A DNA stretch of 64,000 nt, from NCBI RefSeq assembly GCF_014695395.1, contig NZ_JACJOF010000038.1:124001-188000 (forward strand), written 5' to 3'. The notes under the pieces were generated by a model. The model saw only the letters and a program-made list of their open reading frames with translations, had not been told where the DNA came from and ran no database searches. Both the position numbers and the translations under genes were made by a program. Shown piece after piece: positions 35,501 to 44,119 of the stretch (position 1 is its first letter; the number at the start of each line of letters is the position of its first letter). Source of the DNA: Nodosilinea sp. FACHB-131 (GTDB lineage Bacteria; Cyanobacteriota; Cyanobacteriia; Phormidesmidales; Phormidesmidaceae).

Positions 35501-36634
35501 ATGCTGAATCGCTCTCATTGGTCCGTTGCAGGTGCAACCGTTGCCGTCCTAGGACTCTCAATCGGGACGTTTGTCCCTTTGCTAACGCTGCAACCTACGT
35601 CAGCGATCGCATCCCCTGAGCAGCCTAGCGGACAAGCAGGTTATTTATCAGATACTGAAGGGCATTGGGCGCAGCCTTTTATTCAAAGTCTGACCGCTCA
35701 AAACCTGCTCAAGGGCTATCCAGATGGAACGTTTAGACCCGATCAGCCAGTGCGGCGTGACGAGTTTGCTGCCATCCTCAGCCAAAGCTTTAATCAAGTC
35801 CAAGAAGACCCGATTGCTGATGGCAGCGTTTATAACGATGTGCCGGTAGATCATTGGGCCAAAGATGCAATTGAAGAAGCTCACGAATCTGGATTTATGT
35901 CTGGCTACCCTGGTGGCTTATTTGCACCCGATCGAGAAATTTCAAGAACCGAAGCTCTAGTCTCCCTATCTCAAAACCTCAATCTAGAAGCTCCACCCAC
36001 CCTCAATGCTTCGGATCCCGCGACCCCCACAGCCAATAATTCAACCGCTCCAGAGCAATCCACGGCCAATCAAGCAGATACCAATAATCAAGTCGCTGTC
36101 GCCAACTCAACAGCAGCAAACCAATCCTCTCCTACCACCCAGCGACCTCGCAGAAACACCTTCCTCATGCCGATGGCGCTAACAACTTTGATGCAACCCC
36201 TTGTGGCTCCCGCTAGAGCTAGAAACGTTCCTCCTGCGGCTAATCGCCCTGCTCAATCCCCAGATTCTGCCAGCACTGCCGCCGCTCCCAATTCGTCGGC
36301 TCCGGCCAATACAGCTGAAGCCCCAAATCGCACCGACCGTGCAGCAGGAGACAATGCTGAGTTTGAGGCCCTGCCTTCAGAGGTCGTGAGCAACTACTAT
36401 ACCGATGCCCAAAAAATTCCGATCTATGCAGTAGATCCGATCGCAACTGCAACCCAGGCAGGCTTAGTGGTTAACTATCCCGACCGCCAACTCCTCAACC
36501 CTGATCGGCCCGCTACCCGTGCCGAAATTGCAGCGTTTATTCATCAGGCTCTGGTTCACCAAGGCAGGCTGGCTCCGCTGGCTGATAACCCAGCAGCCAA
36601 CTACATCGTGGATCCGTCTCAGTCTGGCCAGTAA
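35501..36634 (+). CDS. Secreted protein with S-layer homology (SLH) domains
   Basis: 377 residues. The signal peptide is TVAVLGLSIGTFVPLL with likely cleavage after AIA near 37. SLH motif 1 is about 50-98 (GHWAQPFIQSLTAQNLLKGY, then DGTFRPDQPVRRDEFA) and SLH 2 about 113-160 (DHWAKDAIEEAHESGFMSGY). A long Ala/Asn/Ser/Thr/Pro linker (160-290) follows, then a degenerate third SLH-like motif (about 300-355). No OprB porin domain is present, unlike cyanobacterial SLH porins. SLH domains bind pyruvylated or amine-bearing wall polymers, so it probably bridges peptidoglycan and outer layers. GGGGA precedes the ATG. Confidence 0.87.
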   Translation: MLNRSHWSVAGATVAVLGLSIGTFVPLLTLQPTSAIASPEQPSGQAGYLSDTEGHWAQPFIQSLTAQNLLKGYPDGTFRPDQPVRRDEFAAILSQSFNQVQEDPIADGSVYNDVPVDHWAKDAIEEAHESGFMSGYPGGLFAPDREISRTEALVSLSQNLNLEAPPTLNASDPATPTANNSTAPEQSTANQADTNNQVAVANSTAANQSSPTTQRPRRNTFLMPMALTTLMQPLVAPARARNVPPAANRPAQSPDSASTAAAPNSSAPANTAEAPNRTDRAAGDNAEFEALPSEVVSNYYTDAQKIPIYAVDPIATATQAGLVVNYPDRQLLNPDRPATRAEIAAFIHQALVHQGRLAPLADNPAANYIVDPSQSGQ

Positions 36635-36819
36635 GGTTGAGGATTCTAGGGGCGATCGTGGGTAAAGTCCGCCTGGCATAACCTCTAGGAGCTAAGCAAA
36701 TCTGGCAAGTAGAGGTAGGGCGATCGCTTTACTAACACCAATGAAAGTTGGAATTGGCCGAGTAAGGCTCTGAGAGGAGCGCTTAAATTGGCCTCAGTAC
36801 GGGGCTGACCCACAGTGGC

Positions 36820-36835
36820 TTGGTCAATTGACCAA
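36820..36835. promoter_or_regulatory. Perfect 16-bp palindrome TTGGTCAATTGACCAA
   Basis: Lies in the 36635-36948 gap between convergent genes, an odd place for an operator. It could be a binding site, a recombination site or a remnant. The gap otherwise holds the terminator at 36876 and no gene. Confidence 0.4.
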
Positions 36836-36875
36836 TGGCAACATTCTCAACTCAGCGCTGCAACTCAATCAAAAG

Positions 36876-36912
36876 AAAAGAGATCGGTGGAACTTCCACC
36901 GATCTCTTTTTT
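36876..36912. terminator. Bidirectional terminator
   Basis: AAAAGAGATCGGTGGA (36876-36891) pairs with TCCACCGATCTCTTTT (36895-36910) with a tiny loop, followed by TT. It separates the convergent SLH and beta-barrel genes. Confidence 0.92.
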
Positions 36913-36948
36913 GCTAGTTTACTGGTTGAGAGCAGGAGGTCTAGGAAC

Positions 36949-37428
36949 CTAGAATGCGTAACCTAGGCCGACAGAGCCGTTGACATGGGTGTTGTCATAG
37001 AACGACACGTTGACACCACCATTGGCTACGATGCGCTCGGTGATGCGGTAGTCAACCCCACCAGTGAGCATAGGACCGACTTGTGTAGAGCCTTCGGTAG
37101 AGACCGACAGGCCAGCGCCAACGTAGGGCAGTATACGACCGTTGTCGGTAATGGCGTTGAAGTCGTAGGTCACGGGCAGCAGGAAGACGGTTTCGCCATC
37201 GTCGCCATTGAAGTCGAGGTCGCTGATGACGCCGGGGCGCACTGAGATGTTGTCGGCTACGGTAACCTTGCTGTTGATCGAGAGGCCAATGTCGTCACTG
37301 ATGCCGACGCCTGCGCCGACGTAGTTGAGGTCAGTGCTGGCATTCTGGGCGTTAGCGGCCATGGGAAGGGCAGCCATAGAAGCGGCGGTAAGACCTAAGG
37401 CGATCGCAGCGATAGAACGGGTTTTCAT
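36949..37428 (-). CDS. Small outer-membrane beta-barrel-like protein
   Basis: 159 residues with a clear signal peptide (SIAAIALGLTAASMAALPMA, cleavage after ANA near 28). The mature part alternates polar and hydrophobic residues in about eight strands, with glycines at turns and a terminal aromatic (GLGYAF), as in OmpA/OmpX-like barrels. The ligand is unknown. GGAG with a seven-base spacer supports the second ATG (37426-37428) over the one six bases upstream, which sits too close to the site. It is preceded by a long non-coding region with possible control elements. Confidence 0.82.
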   Translation of the reverse strand: MKTRSIAAIALGLTAASMAALPMAANAQNASTDLNYVGAGVGISDDIGLSINSKVTVADNISVRPGVISDLDFNGDDGETVFLLPVTYDFNAITDNGRILPYVGAGLSVSTEGSTQVGPMLTGGVDYRITERIVANGGVNVSFYDNTHVNGSVGLGYAF

Positions 37429-37853
37429 GGTCATTCTCCAAATGCAAACTGTGTGTTGTTGACTGTCTTGTGTTGAGAAGCCCACCCAAAACGGTTTGAA
37501 CAATGCCATTAGGTTGGATGGGGCCGGCGGAGAAGCAGTTGTCTTCGCTTTCGCCATGACACTGTTGTAGCGCTGGGGCCTAGGCACCCCTTAGCAAGGC
37601 CATGACACTTTGTGTAGTGGGTGACACTGGCCCAACAGTGGCAGAGACAGCACCAGTAGGCAGAACCCCTTTATCTACGGGCTTTTTCGGCTTTAGAACT
37701 AGCAAAAATGAGCGCTCAAGCTTTTTACCTGCTCGTCTCAATTGAGGCGATATGGCAGGCAGACGGCTCAACTGGCACACTCAACTGTCATAGTTCTCTG
37801 GTGACTGGGGTGCTGGTCAACTGGGCTAGCCACCCGCTCAGTTCTACATAGAC

Positions 37854-37869
37854 AAATCTATATAGATTT
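37854..37869. promoter_or_regulatory. Perfect 16-bp palindrome AAATCTATATAGATTT
   Basis: Sits in an AT-rich island about 425 bases upstream of the beta-barrel start and 80 bases upstream of the candidate sRNA. It looks like a dimeric regulator site; the regulator is unknown. Confidence 0.4.
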
Positions 37870-37946
37870 AATCGAATTAATCACTAATTCCCCTGCTTTA
37901 AAACAGAGATTAGACAGTCTGCTCAAGGGCAGGTAGTTTAGACGTA

Positions 37947-38041
37947 TTGACCTTTAGATTTGCTTAAAGGTTGTGGGGTTCTACTACTGTATAAAAGACC
38001 CATGAAGTGGGCACACTCACAAGATGCAGTGTGCGTTTTTT
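37947..38041 (+). ncRNA. Candidate small RNA
   Basis: Three consecutive hairpins: ACCTTTA/TAAAGGT (37950-37956, 37965-37971), CCCA/TGGG (37999-38002, 38008-38011) and the terminator stem GCACACT/AGTGTGC (38011-38017, 38028-38034) followed by G and six T. No open reading frame precedes this terminator on the plus strand. TATAAA at 37990-37995 could be a -10 box for a shorter transcript starting near 38003; TTGACC at 37947 could be part of an upstream promoter. The 5' end is therefore uncertain. Confidence 0.4.
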
Positions 38042-38378
38042 AACCACTAAAAATACGGATTGAAATCTTTGAAATCTAGCATTCCACAACTGATTTTAGG
38101 TATGCACGTAGGTATTTTCTAGGATCCCAATCACAAAGTAGATGTCTCTAAACAACCAAAATCTCCAATTTTGAGGGCGCGTTAGACATTTACTTCACTG
38201 TTTTTCCGCGGCGAACTTTACTACCCCAGCATAGCCAGGCTCACTCATTGGGCTCTGAGCGTTTGGCAGTAGTTATACCCATCTATTCGACTCTATCTGC
38301 CTGACCTTGTGCATTATGTGCAGCAAAGTTTAGGCTCATTGCCCTCTTAGGTTTCTTAGCTCCCTCACCTTTTAGCGT

Positions 38379-41300
38379 ATGCAGCGATTTTTTCCGTCCT
38401 GGGTCAATACCAGCCTAGGGATCCGCCTGGGAATTGCTTTTAGCAGCATCACGCTTTTGTTGTCGGCTGTTTTAGGCGGCGTGGCTGGAAAGCAGGCGGA
38501 GGATCAGATCGAGCGCGATATGGGTTACAGATTGGCAATGATGGCCGATCAACTCACAGAAGAACTAGATCGCAGCTTGTTTGAGCGCTACCGTGAGATT
38601 CAAATTATTGCCGAGTTCAAGCTGGTGGGAGAGTTTTCACAACCCACAGGTGAGCGGCAGTCTTTGCTTGAACGCCTCCAGAGCACTTACCCCGACTACA
38701 CCTGGATTGGCTATACCGACGCCCAGGGTGTCGTTCAAGTCAGCACTCAGGACTTGCTAGAGGGAGTGAGCGTGGCTGAGCGAGACTGGTTTGTTGCGGC
38801 TAAAAATGAACCCTTTGTGGGAGATGTGCACGATGCCAAGCTGCTGAGTAAACTCTTGCCCCCCAAGGCCGATGGAGCCCCGCTGCGCCTGCTCGATGTG
38901 GCCGCCCCTGTCTACAGCGATCGGGGAGAACTCCAGGGCGTTTTAGGGGCTCACATCACCTGGGAATGGGTAGAAGGGGTAGCTGCCTCACTGATGCAGG
39001 AGCCCACTGCCAACAACCAAGCTGTTTTTATTGTCGATGCTCTGGGCAAGGTCATTCTTGGCCCTGAGGCCTGGCAGGGGCAGCAGCTGAACTTAAACAG
39101 CTTGCGCCTGGCCCAGACTGAGACAAAGGGTTTTACCGTAGAGCGCTGGCCCGATGGTCAACACTATTTAGTCGGGTTTGTCAGCAGTCAGGGGCACAGC
39201 AGCTACCCCGGCCTGGGCTGGACAATTTTAGTGCACGAGCCGGTGTCTACAGCCTTTAGCCCAGCTCGAGCCCTGTTTTGGAAAATTTTGCTGGGCGGAT
39301 TGGGCCTCGGCAGTGGGTTTGTGGTTGTGGGTTGGATCGCGGCCTACCGCATCACTAAGCCCCTGCTACAAATTGCTGCTGCCGCCGATCAAATTCGCGA
39401 CGGCAACCGCGATGTGTTGCTGCCCCGGGTTAAGGGCCGCAACGAGGTCTCTCGGTTAACGGAGGCGTTTACCCAGCTGACTGCTAACTTGTTTGCCCAG
39501 GAAACAGCGCTGCGCACCAGCAACTCGCAGCTCAGGCAGCAGCTTCAAGCCAAAAGGCTCATGGGGCGATCGCTGAAGCGGAGCCATGAACAACTGCGGC
39601 AAATTGTCGATGGCATCGAAGACTCGCTGCTGCTGCGAGAGGTCAGCACTGGCAAGCTGATTTACTCCAACCATCGGTTTGCGGATCTCTACCAGGATGT
39701 CGTGGCAGACAACTCTTCCCCTGGGGCCTGGCTACAGTATGTTCATCCTGACGATCGCCCCTGGGTTGGTGAGAAATTTGCGAACGAGCTTCAGGGCAAA
39801 GCCTTTTTCAATGACGAATATCGATTCATAGGTGCCGATGGCCATACCCGATGGATTTGGAATCGCTCGTTTCCGATTCGAGACGAGCAGGGTGAGGTTT
39901 ATCGCTACGTTGTGATTGAGCGAGATATTACTGAAATTAAGCAGGCCACCGATGCCCTGCAACAGTTGATGGCTGGTACGGCAGCGGTCACCGGGGAGGC
40001 ATTTTTTCAACAGCTGGTGGGGCATTTGGCCTCGGCCCTAGATGCCGACTGCGTCTATGTGGCAGAACGCCAAACCGATGAGATGCGCACCTTAGCCTTT
40101 TGGTGTGAGGGAGAGCTACAGCCCAATATCACGATCGCAGCGACAGAGATGCCCTGTGCCCTGGTGCTAAATCAGGGTTTTCATCGCTGCGTTGACCAGG
40201 TTGCCCAGTCGTTTCCCACCAACTCCTTTTTGGAGCGTTTGGAGCTAAAGGGCTACGTCGGGGTAACGATGACCAGCGCCGGGGGCGATGTGCTAGGTCT
40301 GCTCTGCGTGATGAGCAAACGGCCACTGCGCGATCGCATTGACTATGCCACCATTCTGCAAATTTTTGCCAACCGAGCCGCCGCTGAGCTAGAGCGTCAG
40401 CAGGCTAAAGCGGCCTTGCAGCAGAGTGAGGTCCGCTTTCGACTGCTGGCCGAAAATGTTAAAGATTTGGTCTGTCTGCACGACCTGTCGGGTAAGTTTC
40501 TCTACCTGAGCCCCTCTTGCAGTGCGCTCCTGGGTTTCGAGCCCGAAGACTTGGTGGGCAGCGATCCCTACCGCCAGTGCCATCCAGAAGATCGCCCCCT
40601 GATTCAGCCTCAGTTTCAGCAGGCACTTCACGATCCAGCTGCTGGCCCAATCACCTATCGGGCGCGCTGCAAAAACAGGCGCTACATCTGGCTCGAAACG
40701 CTCATCAAGGTGATCTGCTCAGACGAGGGCGTGCCCACCTACCTGCAAACCAGCTCTCGCGACATTAGTGACCAGGTGCGAATGCTTCAGCAGATGGAGC
40801 ACGATGCCACCCATGACAGCCTGACCGGATTGCCCAATCGCAGCCTGCTGCTTGAGCGGTTGAATCTGGCCGTCAAGCGGATTCATCAGCACGATGACGC
40901 CCAGTTTGCGGTGCTGCTCATTGATCTCGATCGCTTCAAGGTCATTAACGATAGCCTGGGGCATCAGGTGGGCGATCGCCTGCTCCAGCTGATTGCCAAG
41001 CGGCTGCAGGCGGCCATCGGCGGCGTTGATCTGGCGGCTCGCCTAGGCGGCGACGAATTTGTGCTGCTGATCGAAGATATTGACAATCTGACGGCGGCGG
41101 TGCGCACCGCCGAGCGAGTGTTGAGCAGTTTTCAAACGGCTATACCTCTGGCTAGCCAAGAGGTTGTCATCGGCGCCAGTATTGGCATTGTGGTGGGCGA
41201 TCGCAGCTACAGCGAAGGCATCAATATTTTGCGCGACGCCGAGATTGCCATGTACTCAGCCAAGCAAACGGGCCAGCTGGGCTATACGATTTTCAACCAA

Positions 41301-42119
41301 ACCATGCATCAGAAGGCGTTGCAGCGCCTAGAGCTGGAAAACGCCCTGCGTCTGGCTATTGCCCAGCAGGAGCTGACCCTGCGCTACCAGCCCATCGTCG
41401 ATCTGGCCACTGGCCACCTAGTGGGCTTTGAGGCCCTGGTGCGCTGGCAGCATCCGGTCAAAGGCATGATCTCTCCGGTTGACTTCATCCCCATTGCCGA
41501 AGATACAGGGCTAATCGTGCCCCTCGGCACCTGGGTGTTAAAGACCGCCTGTCAGCAATTGGCCGCCTGGCAGGTGCAGTTCCCTACAGCAGCAGCGCTC
41601 AAAATGAGCGTTAACCTCTCGGTGGTTCAGCTCAAAGAGGCCAACCTGGTGGATCTCGTGGAGCAGGTTTTGGCTGAAACCGGTTTGCCAGGGCATTGTC
41701 TCGCCCTCGAAATTACTGAGAGCATGTTTATGGAAGACATCGAAGTCATCAACCAGCGGCTACAGCAGCTCAACCACCAGGCCATCCAGATCAGCATTGA
41801 CGACTTTGGTACCGGGTTCTCTTCCCTCAGCTATTTGCACCGGCTCTCGGTCAACAATCTCAAAATCGATCGGTCGTTTGTCAGCAACCTGTCTGAGAAT
41901 CACCGCAACCTCAGCATGGCGAGAACGATTATTAATCTGTCTCAGCAGCTAGGCTTAACCACCATTGCCGAAGGCATCGAAACCCCAGAACAACTTCAGC
42001 AGCTTAGATCGCTAGGCTGTCAACTGGGCCAGGGGTATCTGTTTAATGCTCCGGTCACGACGGCGGTAGCAGAAACGCTTTTAGCTGAGCTGACCGAGGT
42101 TCAGGTGGCTCAAGCTTAG
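38379..42119 (+). CDS. Membrane-bound sensor with PAS, GAF, GGDEF and EAL domains
   Basis: 1246 residues. A first membrane helix (about 12-32), a large periplasmic dCache-like sensor (35-300), a second helix (about 302-325), HAMP (about 328-382), PAS with PAC (about 405-530), GAF (about 550-680), a second PAS (about 690-805), GGDEF (about 815-970) and EAL (about 985-1235). GGDEF is intact at about 890 and EAL near 1018, with ITESMF and DDFGTGFSSLSYL of active phosphodiesterases. The RxxD inhibitory site before GGDEF is lost (Gly in place of Arg). It can in principle both make and break c-di-GMP. Ligand unknown. Confidence 0.95.
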   Translation: MQRFFPSWVNTSLGIRLGIAFSSITLLLSAVLGGVAGKQAEDQIERDMGYRLAMMADQLTEELDRSLFERYREIQIIAEFKLVGEFSQPTGERQSLLERLQSTYPDYTWIGYTDAQGVVQVSTQDLLEGVSVAERDWFVAAKNEPFVGDVHDAKLLSKLLPPKADGAPLRLLDVAAPVYSDRGELQGVLGAHITWEWVEGVAASLMQEPTANNQAVFIVDALGKVILGPEAWQGQQLNLNSLRLAQTETKGFTVERWPDGQHYLVGFVSSQGHSSYPGLGWTILVHEPVSTAFSPARALFWKILLGGLGLGSGFVVVGWIAAYRITKPLLQIAAAADQIRDGNRDVLLPRVKGRNEVSRLTEAFTQLTANLFAQETALRTSNSQLRQQLQAKRLMGRSLKRSHEQLRQIVDGIEDSLLLREVSTGKLIYSNHRFADLYQDVVADNSSPGAWLQYVHPDDRPWVGEKFANELQGKAFFNDEYRFIGADGHTRWIWNRSFPIRDEQGEVYRYVVIERDITEIKQATDALQQLMAGTAAVTGEAFFQQLVGHLASALDADCVYVAERQTDEMRTLAFWCEGELQPNITIAATEMPCALVLNQGFHRCVDQVAQSFPTNSFLERLELKGYVGVTMTSAGGDVLGLLCVMSKRPLRDRIDYATILQIFANRAAAELERQQAKAALQQSEVRFRLLAENVKDLVCLHDLSGKFLYLSPSCSALLGFEPEDLVGSDPYRQCHPEDRPLIQPQFQQALHDPAAGPITYRARCKNRRYIWLETLIKVICSDEGVPTYLQTSSRDISDQVRMLQQMEHDATHDSLTGLPNRSLLLERLNLAVKRIHQHDDAQFAVLLIDLDRFKVINDSLGHQVGDRLLQLIAKRLQAAIGGVDLAARLGGDEFVLLIEDIDNLTAAVRTAERVLSSFQTAIPLASQEVVIGASIGIVVGDRSYSEGINILRDAEIAMYSAKQTGQLGYTIFNQTMHQKALQRLELENALRLAIAQQELTLRYQPIVDLATGHLVGFEALVRWQHPVKGMISPVDFIPIAEDTGLIVPLGTWVLKTACQQLAAWQVQFPTAAALKMSVNLSVVQLKEANLVDLVEQVLAETGLPGHCLALEITESMFMEDIEVINQRLQQLNHQAIQISIDDFGTGFSSLSYLHRLSVNNLKIDRSFVSNLSENHRNLSMARTIINLSQQLGLTTIAEGIETPEQLQQLRSLGCQLGQGYLFNAPVTTAVAETLLAELTEVQVAQA

Positions 42120-42126
42120 GGATTAA

Positions 42127-42200
42127 AGGGTTCAGGGTTCAAGGTGTAGGGTTTAAGGTCTGCTTTGAACCCTACACCCTGAACCCTATACCTTAAACCC
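42127..42200. repeat. Telomere-like GGGTTYA repeat with alternative hairpins
   Basis: AGGGTTCAGGG and TGTAGGGTT (42127-42153) pair with AACCCTACA and CCCTGAACCCT (42168-42187). A competing 10-bp stem joins GGGTTTAAGG (42149-42158) with CCTTAAACCC (42191-42200). It lies between two convergent genes and may terminate both. The words GGGTTCA, GGGTTTA and GGTGTAGGG recur. Confidence 0.8.
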
Positions 42201-42234
42201 CAAACCCCGCTCCCCTATCCCTTTGCTTAGCAGC

Positions 42235-42957
42235 CTACTGAGGCTCGCTCTGGCTCTGAATAGCCGCGTTGATCTGGTTAAAAATTTTCTCAAACAGTTC
42301 AGGGGGGGCACCGCCAGGAATCAGCAGGTCATTCATGATGAAGGAGGGCGTGCCCTGAAGCTGAAGCTGCTCGGCCAGGGCTAGGTCTTGGCTAATAGCG
42401 GACTCGGCTGCGGCACTGGTGCGATCGCGGTTGAACTGCTCCATGTCGAGCTGCATGGCTTCGGCCAGTTCAATATAGAGGTCTTCGCCCAAGCGATTTT
42501 GGTTGACAAACAGACCGTCGTGGTAGAGCCAAAACTGCCCCTGCTGCCCCGCCGCCCAGGCCGCCTTCGCTGACGGCATCGCCTCGGGGTGAATTTGGGT
42601 GAGGGGAAAATGCTTATAGACGTAGAAAATTTCGTCCTCGTGCTGGTCCACAAACTCATTCATGTTGCCCGCCGCCACGGCACAGTAGGGGCACTGAAAG
42701 TCGGAGAACTTAAACAACACAATTGGCGCGTTGGGGTTGCCCTTGGTAGGCGAAGAGCCAATTAAGCTAGCCCGATCGCTTGAGGTGATCACCTCGGTGA
42801 CGATTTCCTGATGGGCCTCGGGGTCAGGGGGCGGACTGGCCTGGTTGCGCCGGGGTAAGAAAATCACCAGTGGAATTGCTGTTCCCACCAGCAAAGCGAC
42901 CACAATGCTCCACAGCAGCAGTTTGGATTCGCGCAGCCGCGCCAAGACCTTATCCAT
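42235..42957 (-). CDS. Membrane-anchored DsbA-like thiol oxidoreductase
   Basis: 240 residues. One N-terminal helix (about 13-34) anchors a periplasmic thioredoxin-fold domain. The active site CPYC is at 89-92 in FKFSDFQCPYC, and the cis-Pro loop is GTPSFIMND near 209-217. It matches the DsbA/BdbD-like family (DSBA thioredoxin domain), which introduces or isomerises disulfides outside the cytosol. Cyanobacteria usually rely on a DsbB/VKOR fusion as oxidant; none is here. I chose the ATG at 42955-42957. It lies 83 bases downstream of the sigma-factor gene on the same strand and may be co-transcribed. Confidence 0.9.
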   Translation of the reverse strand: MDKVLARLRESKLLLWSIVVALLVGTAIPLVIFLPRRNQASPPPDPEAHQEIVTEVITSSDRASLIGSSPTKGNPNAPIVLFKFSDFQCPYCAVAAGNMNEFVDQHEDEIFYVYKHFPLTQIHPEAMPSAKAAWAAGQQGQFWLYHDGLFVNQNRLGEDLYIELAEAMQLDMEQFNRDRTSAAAESAISQDLALAEQLQLQGTPSFIMNDLLIPGGAPPELFEKIFNQINAAIQSQSEPQ

Positions 42958-43040
42958 GGGCTTCCTTTTCCGTGCTAGGGCTATCCTCATCATGCCGCTG
43001 TGGGGGCAGCCTAGCCAGCTTTTTCTCAGAGAAACGTTGC

Positions 43041-43700
43041 CTACCGGCAGGGCAGCGGCCCAGCGGGTGGAGCGCCCTGATCAATGCGTTGCCAGACGAT
43101 GTTGTGCAGGCGGCGCTTGGCCCGAGAAGCGCGCTGGCGCAGGGCGACTTCACTGGCTAGCGGCTGCCCCTCAGCGGTCAGCCACTGACTAATTTGGTCC
43201 CACGACCAGCCGCGCACGGTGCGTAGATAGAGTAGGCAGGTGGCGGTGGGGTCTTCTTGGTAGAGCAGGTGCAAAGCCTGGTAGAGCAGGTCCAGCTCTT
43301 CCAGCAGCATCTGCTGCTGCATCAGGTTGAGGCGATAGTCAGGCAGGATCGCCTCTATGACCTGGGGGTCGGTGGCACTGGCGCGGTGCTGGCGCTTGCG
43401 TTCGTAGATTACGTGAACGGCCGTAGCCTTGAGCCAGGCATAGGGGTTGCGAATCACCTCTCCAGTCTGGAGCTTCTTTTTGCCCCGCAGATAGGCCTCG
43501 TGGAGAATTTCGTGGGCTTCGAACTGGGCGTCTAGGTGGTACTGCTTGAGAGTTCTTTGAATGGCACTGAGCAGGGTGTAGGCATGGGCGTTGTCTTTGC
43601 TGAGAATTTCACTCAGCGCTTGATCGAACACATCTTGGGCTGGAGCATCGGCGGGTGGGCGGAACTCATTAAAACCACTGGTGTCGTCAGGTTGGCTCAT
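43041..43700 (-). CDS. ECF-like sigma factor
   Basis: 219 residues with the two-domain layout of small sigma-70 factors. Region 2 is about 62-102 (FEAHEILHEAYLRGKKKL and NPYAWLKATAVHVIYERKR), and region 4 is about 150-205 (YLRTVRGWSWDQISQWL, then a basic RQRASRAKRRLH recognition part). Region 3 is missing. The similarity to canonical ECF factors is moderate; it resembles cyanobacterial sigma factors of this size. No anti-sigma gene is recognisable beside it. A dyad lies 29 bases before its start. The DsbA-like gene follows. Confidence 0.78.
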   Translation of the reverse strand: MSQPDDTSGFNEFRPPADAPAQDVFDQALSEILSKDNAHAYTLLSAIQRTLKQYHLDAQFEAHEILHEAYLRGKKKLQTGEVIRNPYAWLKATAVHVIYERKRQHRASATDPQVIEAILPDYRLNLMQQQMLLEELDLLYQALHLLYQEDPTATCLLYLRTVRGWSWDQISQWLTAEGQPLASEVALRQRASRAKRRLHNIVWQRIDQGAPPAGPLPCR

Positions 43701-43728
43701 ATTCCCTAGGGCCTTAGTGCGGCATCAC

Positions 43729-43743
43729 TCACTTTCTAAGTGA
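43729..43743 (-). promoter_or_regulatory. Dyad upstream of the sigma-factor gene
   Basis: TCACTT-TCT-AAGTGA, a perfect 6+3+6 inverted repeat, 29 bases upstream of the sigma-factor ATG. It could be an operator or a leader hairpin. Confidence 0.3.
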
Positions 43744-44119
43744 TAGAAATGACTCCACTGTGACATTTCAAATCGCGGAAACTGGCGCTCAAAAACCGTG
43801 AAAGAATTCTGGCAAAAAATTTTGGATTGGCTTGTCACAAACGGCGGCCTCAAGCCACTAATACACTAGTGCGGCAATCTCCAAACCCAGTTAGCCTTGG
43901 CTTTAACCGGGTTTAGTTTGGGGCTTTGCCTGGGTTTTGACTGCTTGGCAGCTGGCTGGCGTAAGCCTGTGGCACTCTGCTCTGCGATGGTCGTTGGCAT
44001 AGCCGCCCTAGAGGGGCTAGACCGGCCCCCTAGGGCCATCGCATGGGCACCACAGCAGCGGGCGGTTAGCCAATCTCGGTTGTCTATTTTGCTTTCCCTC
44101 CGGAGGCACGCGAGGAGTC
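43744..44119. other. Divergent promoter region, sigma factor / PG-binding-like gene
   Basis: 376 bases. GGAAAC followed 14 bases later by CGTGA (near 43777-43801) loosely resembles an ECF promoter reading toward 44120, but the spacing is short. A frame at 43897-44226 has no motif and runs into the next gene. Nothing else is recognised. Confidence 0.3.

Larger units (their letters stand above)
37429..38378. other. 950-base non-coding region
   Basis: Lies between divergent genes. It holds a 16-bp palindrome (37854-37869), an AT-rich island (about 37850-37910) and an orphan terminator-bearing structure (37947-38041), described separately. A 67-codon frame on the minus strand at 37580-37780 has no motif. 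Nothing else is recognisable in 38042-38378. Confidence 0.5.

Noticed and set aside
37580-37780. 67-codon minus-strand frame in the 950-base gap
   Set aside because: No motif, signal peptide or ribosome binding site; left as non-coding.
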